A stretch of DNA of 64,000 nucleotides from Sphaerotilus natans (GTDB taxonomy: Bacteria; Pseudomonadota; Gammaproteobacteria; Burkholderiales; Burkholderiaceae_C), in assembly GCF_900156335.1 (NCBI RefSeq), contig NZ_FTMZ01000004.1, positions 62,001 to 126,000 of the forward strand, read 5' to 3'. The translations under genes were made by a program, and so were the position numbers. Position 1 is the stretch's first letter; every line of letters begins with the position of its first letter. The notes below the pieces were generated by a model. It ran no database searches, was not told where the DNA came from, and worked only from the letters and a program-made list of their open reading frames with translations. Of the stretch, positions 1 through 9,000 are shown piece by piece.

Positions 1-55
1 CATGATTCTAAGAAGTGTGATCGTCGTCAGTCCGGCGTGAGCGGCATCCGTCAGA

Positions 56-95
56 ATCGAACGACCGTTCTTTTTCCGAACCCGGCTCGGGTTCG
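56..95 (+). promoter_or_regulatory. Two dyad elements upstream of the hydroxybutyryl-CoA dehydrogenase gene
   Basis: Two inverted repeats sit side by side before the first gene. The first is GAACG-AC-CGTTC (59-70). The second is CGAACCCG-GCT-CGGGTTCG (77-95), with perfect 8-base arms. They lie 31 to 67 bases upstream of the start codon. They could be operators for an acyl-CoA-responsive repressor or a structured leader. No regulator gene is in view, so the role is a guess. Confidence 0.35.
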
Positions 96-125
96 CGTCA
101 TTCTCACTTTCGCGGGAGCATCCAC

Positions 126-974
126 ATGAGCATCCAGACCGTCGGCATCATCGGCGCCGGCACCATGGGCAACGGCATCGCGCAGGTCTGCGCGCAGGCC
201 GGTCTCGACGTCGTCATGGTCGACATCAGCGAGGCGGCGGTCCAGAAGGGCCTGGCCACCGTCGCCGGCAGCTTCGACCGCCTGATCAAGAAGGACAAGC
301 TCACCGCCGAGCAGAAGGCCGCCGCGCTGGCGCGCATCCAGCCCTCGACGAGCTACGACGACCTGAAGGCCGCGCAGCTGGTCATCGAGGCCGCCACCGA
401 GAACGAGGCGCTGAAGATCAAGATCCTCGGCCAGCTCGACGCGCTGCTGGCGCCGGAAGTGATCGTCGCCACCAACACCAGCTCGATCTCGATCACCCAG
501 CTCGCCGCCAAGACCCAGCGCGCCGACCGCTTCATCGGCATGCACTTCTTCAACCCGGTGCCGATGATGGCGCTGGTGGAGATCATCCGCGGCCTGCAGA
601 CCTCGGACGCCACCCACGCCGCAGTGCACGATCTGGCCACCCGCCTGGGCAAGTCGCCGATCACGGTCAAGAACGCACCGGGCTTCGTCGTCAACCGCAT
701 CCTGATCCCGATGATCAACGAGGCCTTCTTCGTGCTGGCCGAGGGCCTGGCCTCGCCGGAGGACATCGACGCGGGCATGAAGCTGGGCTGCAACCAGCCG
801 ATCGGCCCGCTGGCGCTGGCCGACATGATCGGCCTGGATGTGTGCCTGGCGGTGATGGATGTCTACATGCAGGAGTTCAACGACTCCAAGTACCGCCCCT
901 GCCCGCTGCTGAAGGAATACGTGGCCGCCGGCTGGCTGGGCCGCAAGACCGGCCGCGGCGTCTACAGCTACTGA
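126..974 (+). CDS. hbd: 3-hydroxybutyryl-CoA dehydrogenase
   Basis: This 282-residue protein is a full-length member of the short 3-hydroxyacyl-CoA dehydrogenase family. It oxidises 3-hydroxybutyryl-CoA (or a related acyl-CoA) to the 3-keto form, or runs the reverse reaction, with NAD(P). The N-terminus carries the dinucleotide loop GAGTMG (residues 10-15). The middle has the family signature GMHFFNPVP followed by the conserved region around KNAPGFVVNRI. The C-terminal helical domain ends in the usual GRKTGRGVYSY. A GGGAG ribosome-binding site lies 8 bases before the ATG. It is expected in the cytoplasm, in butanoate, polyhydroxybutyrate or phenylacetate-type pathways. No other gene of those pathways is in the window, so the exact pathway is open. 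Confidence 0.95.
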   Translation: MSIQTVGIIGAGTMGNGIAQVCAQAGLDVVMVDISEAAVQKGLATVAGSFDRLIKKDKLTAEQKAAALARIQPSTSYDDLKAAQLVIEAATENEALKIKILGQLDALLAPEVIVATNTSSISITQLAAKTQRADRFIGMHFFNPVPMMALVEIIRGLQTSDATHAAVHDLATRLGKSPITVKNAPGFVVNRILIPMINEAFFVLAEGLASPEDIDAGMKLGCNQPIGPLALADMIGLDVCLAVMDVYMQEFNDSKYRPCPLLKEYVAAGWLGRKTGRGVYSY

Positions 975-993
975 AGATACGGGCAGCCGCACC

Positions 994-1815
994 GTGGCGC
1001 CGCCGGCGGTCGTGCTGCTCAACCCGCTGGCCGCGCTGGGACGGGCCGGCGAGCTGCGCCGCCCGGTGGCCGACTGGCTGGCGCACCATGCGCCCGGCGT
1101 GCCGCTGCTGAGCGCCGCCAGCGTGACCGAGGCCCGGGCACGGCTGAGCATCCTGGCGCCGCGCACCCGCATCGTGCTGATCGGCGGCGACGGCACGCTG
1201 CACGCGATGCTGCCGGCGCTGCTGAAAGGTGGCTTGCGGGTCGGCCTGGTGCCGGCGGGCCGGCGCAACGAGGTCGCCTGCAGCCTGCACCTCGACCAGC
1301 TCGACTGGCGCCAGGCCCTGCTGCATGCGCTGCATGCACCGACCGCCGCGGTCGACATCGGCCTGATCGAGACCGACGCGACGGTGCTGCACTTCGCCGG
1401 CCTGGTGCGGGTCGAAGCGGATCAGCCGCTGTCGCTGTGGATCGACCAGCACCGCGTCGCGCTGGCGCGGCCGGTGCTGCGCCTGCGCCTGTGCAACGCC
1501 ACCCCGCCGCCGGCCGATCGCGACGCCCCCGAGCGCATCGCCCCGGTGCTGATCGACGACGCGCTGCTGCACCTGCTCGACGAGCCGCAGCGCCCGCTCT
1601 GGCAGCGCCTGCTGCACCCCGCGGCGCAGCCGCCGGCCCGCCCGGCCCTGCGCATCCGCATCGAGGCCGCGCAGCCGATGCCGCTGCTCATCGACGGCGA
1701 GCCGCAGCCCGCCACCCGCCAGATCCGCGCCGAGCTGCTGCCCGGTGCGCTGCAGATGACCGGCTCGCATGTGCCGACGCTGGACCCGCATCGCCTGTCC
1801 GACACCACCTGGTGA
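994..1815 (+). CDS. Diacylglycerol-kinase-like protein (DAGK catalytic fold), degenerate
   Basis: The 273-residue product starts at a GTG 19 bases after the dehydrogenase stop. It shows the nucleotide-binding core of the DAGK/sphingosine kinase family: LIGGDGTLHAMLPALL near residue 70, followed by RVGLVPAGRRNEVA. In the family the second motif normally reads P-x-G-T-x-N-D. Here it is P-A-G-R-R-N-E, so two usually conserved residues differ. The C-terminal beta-sandwich half is short and poorly recognisable. It may be a divergent lipid kinase or one that has lost activity. No clear ribosome-binding site precedes the GTG, so expression may be coupled to the gene before it. Confidence 0.7.
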   Translation: MAPPAVVLLNPLAALGRAGELRRPVADWLAHHAPGVPLLSAASVTEARARLSILAPRTRIVLIGGDGTLHAMLPALLKGGLRVGLVPAGRRNEVACSLHLDQLDWRQALLHALHAPTAAVDIGLIETDATVLHFAGLVRVEADQPLSLWIDQHRVALARPVLRLRLCNATPPPADRDAPERIAPVLIDDALLHLLDEPQRPLWQRLLHPAAQPPARPALRIRIEAAQPMPLLIDGEPQPATRQIRAELLPGALQMTGSHVPTLDPHRLSDTTW

Positions 1816-1861
1816 GCGCTGAGGCCCACCCGTGCTTGATGGCCCTAAGCTTTGCCGGAGT

Positions 1862-1889
1862 GTTGCCAAAAGTAACCTTTCGTTAAATA
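1862..1889 (+). promoter_or_regulatory. Possible sigma70 promoter for the double-glycine peptide gene
   Basis: TTGCCA (1863-1868) and TAAATA (1884-1889) resemble -35 and -10 boxes. The spacer is 15 bases, or 16 if the -35 box is read as GTTGCC. The stretch is visibly more AT-rich than its surroundings and lies about 105 bases before the peptide start. This rests on pattern only. Confidence 0.35.
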
Positions 1890-1994
1890 CTGCACACAGC
1901 GCAACGCACAGGACAGCGCGCTCCGATCCGGCACCGGATGGCACCGGCTCGGCTCGTCCACACCATTCATTCATCACACACGGAAGGAACGATC

Positions 1995-2138
1995 ATGCGT
2001 GAACTCAAGAAGGAAGAACTGAAGGCAGTCTCGGGCGGCTTCTTCCTGTTCGGCGGCCTGCTGCGCCACCTGTTCGGCTTCAAGAGCTACAGCTACCACC
2101 AGCCGGTCAAGCACGAGCCGCCGAAGTCGAAGCACTGA
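1995..2138 (+). CDS. Double-glycine leader peptide, putative class II bacteriocin/microcin precursor
   Basis: This 47-residue peptide begins MRELKKEELKAVSGG, a textbook double-glycine leader of the type cut by C39 peptidases. Cleavage after Gly15 would release 32 residues. The first half of the product is hydrophobic with glycine, phenylalanine and leucine (FFLFGGLLRHLFGF). The tail is rich in Lys, His and Pro (PVKHEPPKSKH). The start is set by a GGAAGGA ribosome-binding site at 1982-1988; a longer reading from 1938 lacks one. A strong terminator follows at 2187. The C39 exporter and HlyD adaptor lie convergently just downstream. No cysteines are present, so disulfide bonds are excluded. No immunity gene is apparent. 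It could instead be a signalling peptide. Confidence 0.75.
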   Translation: MRELKKEELKAVSGGFFLFGGLLRHLFGFKSYSYHQPVKHEPPKSKH

Positions 2139-2186
2139 TGCCGCGAACATGGTGATGAACCGGCTGGACCGGTTCATGCCTCTGCC

Positions 2187-2215
2187 AGGGCCGCCTCGTG
2201 CGGCCCTTTGTGCTT
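2187..2215 (+). terminator. Rho-independent terminator after the peptide gene
   Basis: GGGCCGC (2188-2194) pairs perfectly with GCGGCCC (2200-2206) around the loop CTCGT. A flanking A-T pair extends the stem to 8. TTTGTGCTTTT follows. It lies 49 bases after the peptide stop and would end that transcript before the convergent exporter gene. Confidence 0.8.
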
Positions 2216-2260
2216 TTCATCGGCCTGCGGACAGACCTGCGGACAGGCCCGGGCCCGGCC

Positions 2261-4474
2261 TCAGCCCTGCCGGGCCACCCGCTGCAGCCACGCCGCCGGC
2301 GGCCCGTCGAAGACGATGCGCCCGCCCTCCAGCGCCACCACCCGCTCGGCCGCGGCCACCGTCTCGGGGCGGTGCGCGATGACGATGCGGGTGATGCCCA
2401 TGCGCGCGACCGCGGCGTTGACGCCGGCCTCGCGCTGCAGGTCGAGGTGGCTGGTGGCCTCGTCGAGGATCAGCACCCGCGGCCCCTTGTAGAGCGCACG
2501 CGCCAGCAGGATGCGCTGCTTCTGCCCGCCCGAGAGCGTCGTGCCCATGTCGCCGACGAGGGTGTGCAGGCCCATCGGCATCGCCTCGATGTCCTCGCGG
2601 ATCGCCGCCAGCTCGGCGCACAGGCCGATGCGCGCCAGGTCGGGCTGCGGATCGAAGAAGGCGATGTTCTCGGCCAGCGTGCCGGCAAACAGCGCGTCAT
2701 CCTGCATCACCGCGCCGACGCAGGCACGCCAGGGCGTGCGGCCGATGCGCGCCAGCGGCACGCCGGCGACGCGGATCTCGCCCTCGACCGGCTTCAGGTC
2801 GCCCAGCAGCAGGTTGACCAGCGTGCTCTTGCCGCCGCCCGAGGGCCCCACGACGGCCACGCACTGGCCCTCGGGAATCACCAGGTCCAGGCCGTCGATG
2901 ACGAAGGGCTCGTGGTCGGAGTAGCGAAAGCGCACGCCCTGGCAGCGGATGTCGAGCGGCTGGCCCGAGCCCGGCGGCGGCAGCCCTTGCGGCGCGCGGC
3001 CGTCCTGCTCCTCGGTCTCGGTGGGCGTGAGCACGATGTCGGCCAGGCGCTCGGCGTCCAGCCGCAGCAGGCGCAGCTCCAGCAGCTTCATCACCAGGTC
3101 GGTCATGCGGCCGTCGAACTGGGTGCGGTAGGCGATGAAGGCCAGCAGCATGCCCAGCGTCAGCTCGCCGGCGAGCACCGCCTGCGCGCCCATCCACAGG
3201 ATGGCCACCGTCGACAGGCCGGAGAACAGGCTGCGGCCGATGCTGCGCACCAGCTGCAGCGCCTGCACCCGCAGGCCGGCATTGAGCTCGGCCGCCAGCA
3301 GCGACTGCCAGTGCGCGCGCCGCTCGACCTGACGGCCGAAGAGCTTGAGCGCGCGCACGCCGCGCACCGACTCCAGCACATGCGAGGACTGGGTGGCCTC
3401 GCGCACGATCTCCTCCTCGCGCGCGCGCAGCAGCGGCCGGAAGATCAGCACCAGCAGCAGCGCGTACAGCCCCACCGCCAGCACCGCCACGCCGGCCAGC
3501 TTCGGGCTGTACATCAGCATCAGCCCGAGCGCGAACAGCGCCATCACCCCGTCGAGCGTGGCCTCGACGAAGGTGGTGGTCAGCACCTGCTGGATGTGGT
3601 CGATCGACTGGAAGCGCGAGATCACGTCGCCCAGATGGCGCTTCTGGAACCAGGCCACCGGCAGGTCGAGCAGGTGCTGCAGCACATTGCTGCGCCACTG
3701 CAGCTTCAGCGAGGCCGACACCGCCGCCAGCAGCCAGCCGCGCAGCAGCGTCAGGCCCTGCTCGGTCACGGTGATCAGCACGAAGCCCAGGCCGAGCAGG
3801 GTCAGCAGCTCATGGTCGCGCGACAGCAGCACCTGGTCGGTCACCCACTGGGTGAACTGCGGATGCGCCAGCGCGAACACCTCCAGCGCCAGCGACAGCG
3901 CCAGCAGCCGCGCCAGCATCGCGCCGCCGCCGCGCACCTGGCCGATCAGCCGCGGCAGCGTGACGCGGGTGCGCTCGCTGCGCGGGCGGAACCCTTCAGC
4001 CGGCCACAGCTCCAGCGCCACACCGGTGAAATGCTCCGACAGCTCGCGCCGGCTCACCCGGCGCTCGCCGCGCGCGGGGTCGAGGATGACCGCGCCGCGC
4101 GCGTCGGCCTCCTTCAGCACCACGAAATGGCTCAGATCCCAGTGCAGGATGCAGGGCCGGCGCAGCTGCACCAGCTCGTCGACCTCCAGTCGCAGCGCGC
4201 GCGAGGCCAGATGCTCGGCCGCAGCCACCGTCACCAGGCCGCCCAGGCTCAGGCCCGACATCGACACCGCATGGCGCTGGCGCAGCGCCAGCAGATCGGT
4301 GCGCACCCCGAAATGGCCCAGCACCATGGCCAGGCAGGCCAGGCCGCACTCGGCCGCCTCGGTCTGCAGCACCACCGGCACGCGCGATCGCATCGCCAGC
4401 GCGATGCGCAGGCTGTCGATCAGCAGCTGCGCCCGGCCCGCACCGGCGCTCTTCATGTCCATGTTCTCGCTCAC
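2261..4474 (-). CDS. Peptidase-containing ABC transporter (C39 family bacteriocin exporter)
   Basis: The protein of about 737 residues both matures and exports double-glycine peptides across the inner membrane. The N-terminal C39 peptidase carries its catalytic set: Cys43 in TEAAECGLAC, His116 in DLSHFVVL and Asp132 in ILDPARG. A six-helix membrane domain follows. The ATPase has Walker A GPSGGGKST, signature LSGGQKQR, Walker B VLILDEATSHLD and an H-loop IAHRPET. I placed the start at the GTG (4474), which overlaps the upstream HlyD stop as GTGA. An in-frame ATG at 4462 is the alternative. With the HlyD gene it forms a two-gene operon facing the precursor peptide at 1995, its likely substrate. 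An outer-membrane TolC-type partner is not adjacent. Confidence 0.93.
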   Translation of the reverse strand: MSENMDMKSAGAGRAQLLIDSLRIALAMRSRVPVVLQTEAAECGLACLAMVLGHFGVRTDLLALRQRHAVSMSGLSLGGLVTVAAAEHLASRALRLEVDELVQLRRPCILHWDLSHFVVLKEADARGAVILDPARGERRVSRRELSEHFTGVALELWPAEGFRPRSERTRVTLPRLIGQVRGGGAMLARLLALSLALEVFALAHPQFTQWVTDQVLLSRDHELLTLLGLGFVLITVTEQGLTLLRGWLLAAVSASLKLQWRSNVLQHLLDLPVAWFQKRHLGDVISRFQSIDHIQQVLTTTFVEATLDGVMALFALGLMLMYSPKLAGVAVLAVGLYALLLVLIFRPLLRAREEEIVREATQSSHVLESVRGVRALKLFGRQVERRAHWQSLLAAELNAGLRVQALQLVRSIGRSLFSGLSTVAILWMGAQAVLAGELTLGMLLAFIAYRTQFDGRMTDLVMKLLELRLLRLDAERLADIVLTPTETEEQDGRAPQGLPPPGSGQPLDIRCQGVRFRYSDHEPFVIDGLDLVIPEGQCVAVVGPSGGGKSTLVNLLLGDLKPVEGEIRVAGVPLARIGRTPWRACVGAVMQDDALFAGTLAENIAFFDPQPDLARIGLCAELAAIREDIEAMPMGLHTLVGDMGTTLSGGQKQRILLARALYKGPRVLILDEATSHLDLQREAGVNAAVARMGITRIVIAHRPETVAAAERVVALEGGRIVFDGPPAAWLQRVARQG

Positions 4475-5868
4475 GACTTCACCGCCTTGGCCGCGGTCAG
4501 CAGCGGCTCGAGCATCCATTCCCACAGCCGGCGCTGCTCCATCATCAGATCGGCCTGCACCCGCAGGCCCGGGCGCAGCGGTGCGCTCGCCAGCGCCGGG
4601 AAGACCTGACGCTCCAGCCGCACGGTGATCGCGTAGAGCGGCTCGGCGCTCGCTCCGCCCCCGGCGCCCGCGGCCTCCGGCGCGAAGCTGGCCAGGCCGA
4701 GCTGGTCGTCCAGACCGGCCGGATAGGTCGACACCGCCACCACCTCGCCGCGCTGGTGGCCGAACTTCTGGTACGGGAAGGCCTCATGGCGCAGCCAGAC
4801 CGCGGTGCCCGGCCGCACGAAGCCGACGGTGCGGCTGGGCGCGTACAGCACCGCCTGCAGCGTCGTGTCGTCGGGCACCAGCACCAGCAGCGGGCGCACC
4901 GCGTCGACCGTCGTGCCGGGCGCGCCCTGCAGCAGCGTGGCGCGCCCGTCCTGCGGCGCGGTGATGACGATGCGCCGGCGTGCCTCGGCGTCGGCCAGCT
5001 GCTCGCCCAGCAGCGCCAGCTCGCGCTCGATCGACTGCTCGCGGGTCTGGCGCGCGGCGCGGGCCTGGTCGAGCTGCTGCTCGACCTGCGCCTGCTCGCG
5101 CGCCAGCGCCAGCGCGTCGCGCCCGAGCGCCTGCAGGCGCTGGCGCTGGTCGGAGAGATCGCGCTCGCGCTCCTGCCAGGCCTCGCGGGTCACCAGGCCC
5201 TGCTCGAACAGCAGGCGCTGGCGCTGCGCGCTCTCCTCGGCCAGCGCGACGCGGCGGCGCTGCTCGGTCTGCTGCTGGCTGATCTGGCCGCGCTCGGCGC
5301 CCATCGCGCTCACCCGGCGCTGCAGCGCGCCGATGTCGGCCTCCAGCGATTCGACGGTGCGGCGGCGCTCGGCCTCGAGCAGCTCGCGGCGCTGCGCGAT
5401 GCTGCCGCTGATCTGCGCCTGGTAGCCGGCGAGCGTCTCGGCGCCGGCCGGCCGGTCGGTGCCCAGCACATAGAGCACCTCGCCGCGGCGTACCGGCTGG
5501 CCCTCGCGCACGCGCTGCTCGATGACGGTGGCGCCCTGGGGCGCGACGATGCGCATCACGCCCTGCACCGGCACCAGCTGGCCGCCGACGGTGGCGCGCC
5601 GGGTGTAGCCGCCCTGCGCGACCAGCAGCACCAGCGCGCCGGCCAGCAGCAGCGCGATCAGCGTGACCGCGTTCCACAGCGGCCGCGCGCCCAGCAGCAC
5701 CTCGCCGGCCAGACGCGGACGCCGTCCGGCCATCACCTCGGGGCGGAACAGCGGGCTGTCGTCGTCCTCGTCGGTGGAAGACGGCGCGGCGCCGGGCAGC
5801 GGCTCCTGGATCGTCGCGGGAAAGCCGGAATCGTCATCGTCGGCGGGCGGGGCGGCAGCGCGGGGCAT
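4471..5868 (-). CDS. HlyD-family periplasmic adaptor of the C39 exporter
   Basis: This 465-residue membrane-fusion protein links the inner-membrane C39 ABC transporter to an outer-membrane channel. An acidic, proline-rich cytoplasmic tail (about residues 1-55) precedes one membrane segment (WNAVTLIALLLAGALVLLVA). A lipoyl-like half (GGQLVPVQGVMRIVAPQGATV), a long coiled coil rich in Arg, Glu and Gln, and a beta-barrel part (TAPQDGRATLLQGAPG onwards) follow. The start was set at ATG 5868. Readings further upstream run into the divergent promoter region of the restriction operon and look non-coding. Its last bases overlap the exporter start, so the two are probably translationally coupled. Confidence 0.9.
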   Translation of the reverse strand: MPRAAAPPADDDDSGFPATIQEPLPGAAPSSTDEDDDSPLFRPEVMAGRRPRLAGEVLLGARPLWNAVTLIALLLAGALVLLVAQGGYTRRATVGGQLVPVQGVMRIVAPQGATVIEQRVREGQPVRRGEVLYVLGTDRPAGAETLAGYQAQISGSIAQRRELLEAERRRTVESLEADIGALQRRVSAMGAERGQISQQQTEQRRRVALAEESAQRQRLLFEQGLVTREAWQERERDLSDQRQRLQALGRDALALAREQAQVEQQLDQARAARQTREQSIERELALLGEQLADAEARRRIVITAPQDGRATLLQGAPGTTVDAVRPLLVLVPDDTTLQAVLYAPSRTVGFVRPGTAVWLRHEAFPYQKFGHQRGEVVAVSTYPAGLDDQLGLASFAPEAAGAGGGASAEPLYAITVRLERQVFPALASAPLRPGLRVQADLMMEQRRLWEWMLEPLLTAAKAVKS

Positions 5869-6002
5869 CTTCGGACGGAAACAATGGGATACACATCGTA
5901 ACCATCGCGCGCGACGCGCTGTGACCGCCCCCCTGACTGCGGGCACTGGATCCGGCAGGCGCGGTACGCTCCGCCCCGCGTTTTCAGCCAACCGGGACCA
6001 AG

Positions 6003-9000
6003 ATGGCCGTCAAGAAATCAGAACTGTATGCATCGCTGTGGAAGAGCTGCGATGAGCTGCGCGGCGGCATGGACGCCAGCCAGTACAAGGACTACGTGCT
6101 GGTGCTGCTGTTCATGAAATACGTCAGCGACCGCTATGCGGGTGATCCGGACGGCCAGATCTTCGTGCCCGAGGGCAGCCGTTTCAGCGATCTGGTGGCG
6201 CTGAAGGGCGACAAGGAGATCGGCGACAAGCTGAACAAGGCGATCGCCGCGCTGGCGGAGGAAAACGACCTGACGGGCGTGATCACGCTGGTGGATTTCA
6301 ACGACCCGGACAAGCTCGGCAAGGGCCGGGAGATGGTCGATCGGCTCTCCAACCTGATCGGCATCTTCAACGCGCCGGGGCTGGACTTCAGCGGCAACCG
6401 GGCCGAGGGCGACGACCTGCTCGGCGACGCCTACGAGTTCCTGATGCGCCACTTCGCCACCGAGAGCGGCAAGAGCAAGGGCCAGTTCTACACGCCCGCC
6501 GAGGTGTCGACGGTGATGGCGCGGCTGCTGGGCATCGGGGCGGACACGCCGGCCTCAAGAAGCGCGCATGACCCGACCTGCGGCTCCGGCTCGCTGTTGC
6601 TGAAGGTGGCGGCCGAGGCGCCGCACGGGCTGACGCTCTACGGCCAGGAAATGGACAACGCCACCAGCGCGCTGGCGACGATGAACATGATCCTGCACGA
6701 CTGCACCACGGCCGCGATCGAGAAGGGCAACACGCTGTCGTCGCCGCAGTTCCGCGACGCGGCGGGGCAGTTGAAGACCTTCGATTACGTGGTGGCCAAT
6801 CCGCCCTTCTCCAGCAAGGCCTGGAGCAACGGGCTGCAGCCGCAGGACGACGAGTTCGGCCGCTTCACCTACGGCGTGCCGCCGGAGAAGAACGGCGACT
6901 ACGCGTTCCTGCTGCACATCCTGAAGGTGTTGAAGAGCACCGGGCGGGCGGCGGTGATCCTGCCGCACGGGGTGCTGTTCCGGGGTGGCGCGGAGGGGCT
7001 GATCCGGCAGCGGCTGCTGAAGCAGGGCTTCATCCAGACGCTGATCGGGCTGCCGGCGAACCTGTTCTATGGCACCGGCATTCCGGCCTGCATCCTCGTG
7101 CTGGACAAGTCGCAGGCGGCGACGCGGGACAGCGTGTTCGTGGTCGATGCGAGCCGGGGTTTCCGCAAGGACGGCAACAAGAACCGGCTGCGGGCGCAGG
7201 ACATCCACCGCATCGTGGACGTGGTGACGCGCCAGCGCGAGGCGGAGCGGTACGCGCGCCGGGTGCCGCTGGCGGAGATCGAGGCCAACGACTGGAACCT
7301 GAACATCCCGCGCTACATCGACGGCAGCGAGCCGGAGGATCTGCAGGACATCGAGGCGCACCTGCGCGGCGGCATTCCGCGGCGGGACATCGACGCGCTG
7401 CAGCGCTACTGGGCGGTGTTTCCGGGGGTGCGGGCGGCCTTGTTCGAGGATCTCGCGGGGCGGCCGGAGCATGTGCGGCTGAAGGTGCCGGCGGCGGAGA
7501 TCCGGGCGGCGATCTTCGGCCATGCGGAGTTCACGGCGTTCAACGCGACCGTGAGCGGGCGGTTTGCGGCGTGGCGCGAGGAGCGCACGGCGGGGCTGCG
7601 GGCGCTGGCGGTGGGCGACTCGGCGCGGGCGCTGGTGCGGGATCTGGGGGAATCGATCCTGGCGCGGTTCGAGGGGGCGCCGCTGATCGACGCCTATGAC
7701 GTGTACCAGCACCTGATGGACTACTGGGACGAGGTGATGCAGGACGACGTGGCGCAGATCGTCCAGGACGGCTGGCGGGCGCAGCGGCCAGGGGCGACGG
7801 CGGGGCGGATGGAGCCGAACACGGACCTGATCCCGATGGCGCTGGTGATCGGGCGGTTTCTGGCGGCCGAGGCGGCGCTGGTCGAGCAGCTGGAGGGCGT
7901 GCGCGACGGCTTCACCCGGCTGCGCGAGGAGCTGGAGGAGGAGCACGGCGGCGAGGACGGCCTGTTCGCCGAGGCGCGCACCGACAAGGGCAAGCTGACG
8001 GCGGCGAGCGTGAAGGCGCGGCTGAAGGCGATCAAGGGCGATGCGGACCAAGCGGACGAGCGGGCGCTGCTGGACCAGTGGCTCGGGCTCAACGACCAGG
8101 AAACCGACGCGGGCCGGCGCATCAAGGACGCCCGCAAGGCGCTGGAGACAAAGGCCGCCCGGCAATACGCCGCGCTGACCGACGACGAGATCCGGGCGCT
8201 GGTGATCGACGACAAGTGGATGGCGCGGCTGGCGGCGGATGTGCAGTCGGAGCTGGATCGGGTGTCGCAGGGGTTGACGGGGCGGGTGCGGGAGTTGGGG
8301 GAGCGGTATGCGGTGCCGTTGCCCATATTGATAGAAAAACACAAAGAAATTTCATCCCGACTGGATATTCATTTTCGTGAAATAAATTCAACCGCATGGC
8401 AAGACCTATTAAGTGGTGAGCGACGCCTACCAAATTACACGGCACCACGGATTAATCGCCCACTAAGCTATGTAATTGCAGACCTCGAAGCTGGCGTAAG
8501 CGTCAATTCCGTGGAATGTGACAACCCAGCAAGCACCGGCAAACCTTGCATACTCAAGACTTCAGCAATTTACGATGGCGAATTTAATCCTGCAGAATGC
8601 AAATTGATCGAACCAAAAGACACCAGTCGCGCTCGGCTGTCCCCGCGAAAAGACACGATCTTGGTCAGCCGGATGAACACGCCGAACCTCGTCGGGGAAG
8701 TCGGCTACGTCGCCAACGACCACCCAAACCTGTACTTGCCCGATCGCCTCTGGATGACACGATTTCACCAAGGCGCCAAAGTCTGTCCACGCTGGCTGGC
8801 CTACATGCTCAGCAGTACGCACATCAAGGACAAGATCAAGGGCCTCGCCACGGGCACCAGCGGCAGCATGAAGAACATTTCGAAGGGCGCCTTGTTGGGG
8901 CTGGAGTTGGCATTTCCCGTGCTCGAAGAACAAATCGAAATTGCCATGATTCTCAGTGACATGGACACCGAGATCACCGCCCTCGAAGCCCGCCGAGAAA

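Noticed and set aside
1938-2138. A longer, 66-residue reading of the double-glycine peptide
   Set aside because: The extra N-terminus has no ribosome-binding site and would place the leader motif internally; ATG 1995 follows GGAAGGA.
2198-4609. An 803-residue frame opposite the C39 exporter
   Set aside because: It lacks any domain signature, is rich in Gln/His/Arg, and the exporter on the other strand has complete catalytic motifs.
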